64,000 nt of DNA from Azospirillum brasilense (GTDB taxonomy: Bacteria > Pseudomonadota > Alphaproteobacteria > Azospirillales > Azospirillaceae). Under the pieces are notes generated by a model. It was not told the origin of the DNA and did not search any database. It worked only from the letters and a program-made list of their open reading frames with translations. The translations under genes and the position numbers were made by a program. How positions within the stretch are numbered: the stretch's first letter is position 1; each line of letters begins with the position of its first letter. Below, piece by piece: positions 63,302-64,000 of the stretch. The DNA is taken from contig NZ_CP059449.1 of assembly GCF_022023855.1 (NCBI RefSeq), positions 1,722,501 to 1,786,500 on the forward strand. Reading direction: 5' to 3'.

Positions 63302-64000
63302 ATGGGCATGGGTCCGATGCGAATCGGCGTCGATCTGGGCGGCACTAAGATCGCCGCCACCCTCCTGGCACCCGACGGGACGGAGCGGGCGCGGCACCGC
63401 GCCGACACGCCGCGCGGCTATGCGGAGACGCTGCAGGCGCTGGCCGGCACCGTGGTGGCGCTGGAGGAGCGGGCGGGCTGCCGGGACGCCACGGTCGGCC
63501 TGTGCCTGCCCGGCATCGTCGACGCCGCCGCGGGCACCGTTCACGCGGTCAACCTGCCCTGGCTGGACGGGCGGCCCTTCGCCGCGGACCTGTCGCGAAC
63601 GCTGGGCCGTCCGGTGCGGATCGCCAACGACGCCAACGCCTTCGTCCTGTCGGAGGCGGTGGATGGGGCCGCCGCCGGGGCGCCGCTGGTCTTCGGGATC
63701 ATCCTGGGCACCGGGGTCGGCGGCGGGATCGTTGCGGACCGGCGCATCCTGCCCGGTGCCAACGCGCTCGCCGGTGAGTGGGGGCACAACCCGCTGCCCT
63801 GGCGGGTGGCGGAGGACGGTCCGCCCGTGCCCTGTGGCTGCGGGCGGGAGGGCTGCATCGAGACGCTGCTGTGCGGCGCCGGTCTGGCGCGCCTGCATCT
63901 CTGGCGGACTGGGGAGACGCTGACTCCGCCGGAGGTCGCCGCCCGCGCCGCGGCCGGCGACGCGCCGGCGCGGGCGACGCTGGACCGCCATGCCGACGCG
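63302..64000 (+). CDS. ROK-family sugar kinase (N-terminal part, runs off the window)
   Basis: The first 233 residues are visible and the frame is open at base 64000. The ATP-binding DLGGTKIAATLL phosphate loop lies near the start, NDANAFVLSEA supplies the catalytic Asp, GTGVGGGIV the second phosphate loop, and CGCGREGCIET the zinc site that marks ROK kinases rather than repressors; no N-terminal HTH is present. The EWGHNP segment fits fructokinase or N-acetylhexosamine kinase types. GGGAG six bases upstream supports the ATG at 63302; ATG at 63308 and 63317 are alternatives. Confidence 0.88.
   Translation, partial: MGMGPMRIGVDLGGTKIAATLLAPDGTERARHRADTPRGYAETLQALAGTVVALEERAGCRDATVGLCLPGIVDAAAGTVHAVNLPWLDGRPFAADLSRTLGRPVRIANDANAFVLSEAVDGAAAGAPLVFGIILGTGVGGGIVADRRILPGANALAGEWGHNPLPWRVAEDGPPVPCGCGREGCIETLLCGAGLARLHLWRTGETLTPPEVAARAAAGDAPARATLDRHADA

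Noticed and set aside
1..64000. tRNA, rRNA, CRISPR array, insertion sequence, prophage
   Set aside because: Reading both strands of the intergenic regions showed no cloverleaf, no regular spacer-repeat array and no transposase or phage gene.

Overview
The window reads as chromosomal DNA of a high-GC alphaproteobacterium, most likely Azospirillum or a close relative in the Rhodospirillales. The support is the ubiquinone genes ubiA and ubiD, a DUF3126 protein, RNase E with an Ala/Pro-rich tail, a urea-transport operon behind a sigma-54 type promoter, Caulobacter-like GCTATAG -10 boxes, and a family of GC-rich palindromic repeats. The species is inferred from gene content. No rRNA, tRNA, CRISPR array, insertion sequence or phage gene was seen.

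Region 1 (1-26.5 kb) is mostly housekeeping. It holds a DUF3616 fragment, ubiD, an AlkC-like repair protein, a methyltransferase, a CHAP protein, ubiA, rsmE, gshA, an aminotransferase, a gamma-glutamyltransferase-like lipoprotein lacking its nucleophile, an M48 protease with a TPR tail, a DsbA-type thioredoxin, a HAD hydrolase, greB, rne with a long leader, a cell-wall amidase, PBP1A, an SGNH/MBOAT acylation pair, prfB with an intact programmed frameshift, and a small peptidoglycan-binding protein.

Region 2 (26.5-35.2 kb) is a metabolic operon on the minus strand. It opens with a giant acyl-CoA synthetase / enoyl-CoA hydratase / enoyl-CoA reductase fusion with the architecture of propionyl-CoA synthase (Pcs) of the 3-hydroxypropionate pathway. 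The gene overlaps, stop on start, an ABC importer (ATPase, permease, binding protein). A palindromic repeat of about 114 bp lies in frame inside the hydratase part.

Region 3 (35.2-42.1 kb) holds small proteins and two neighbouring caspase-fold proteins. One has the His/Cys dyad plus SH3-like and formylglycine-generating-enzyme-like domains. The other has lost both dyad residues and carries SH3-like and MORN-repeat domains.

Region 4 (42.2-50.7 kb) is a catabolic-looking cluster with an unknown substrate: a TetR regulator, a palindromic operator overlapping a promoter, an ABC importer, an enolase-superfamily enzyme whose N-terminus is encoded by a palindromic repeat, a Gfo/Idh/MocA oxidoreductase, a DUF993 aldolase-like protein and a xylose-isomerase-like TIM barrel.

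Region 5 (50.7-64 kb) contains urtABCDE for urea uptake, an M20 peptidase, an AT-rich island before a chemotaxis receptor, a composite AAA/transmembrane/ankyrin protein, and the start of a ROK-family kinase. Seven copies of the palindromic repeats (two subtypes) are scattered through the window; two lie in coding sequence and two lie between urt genes.
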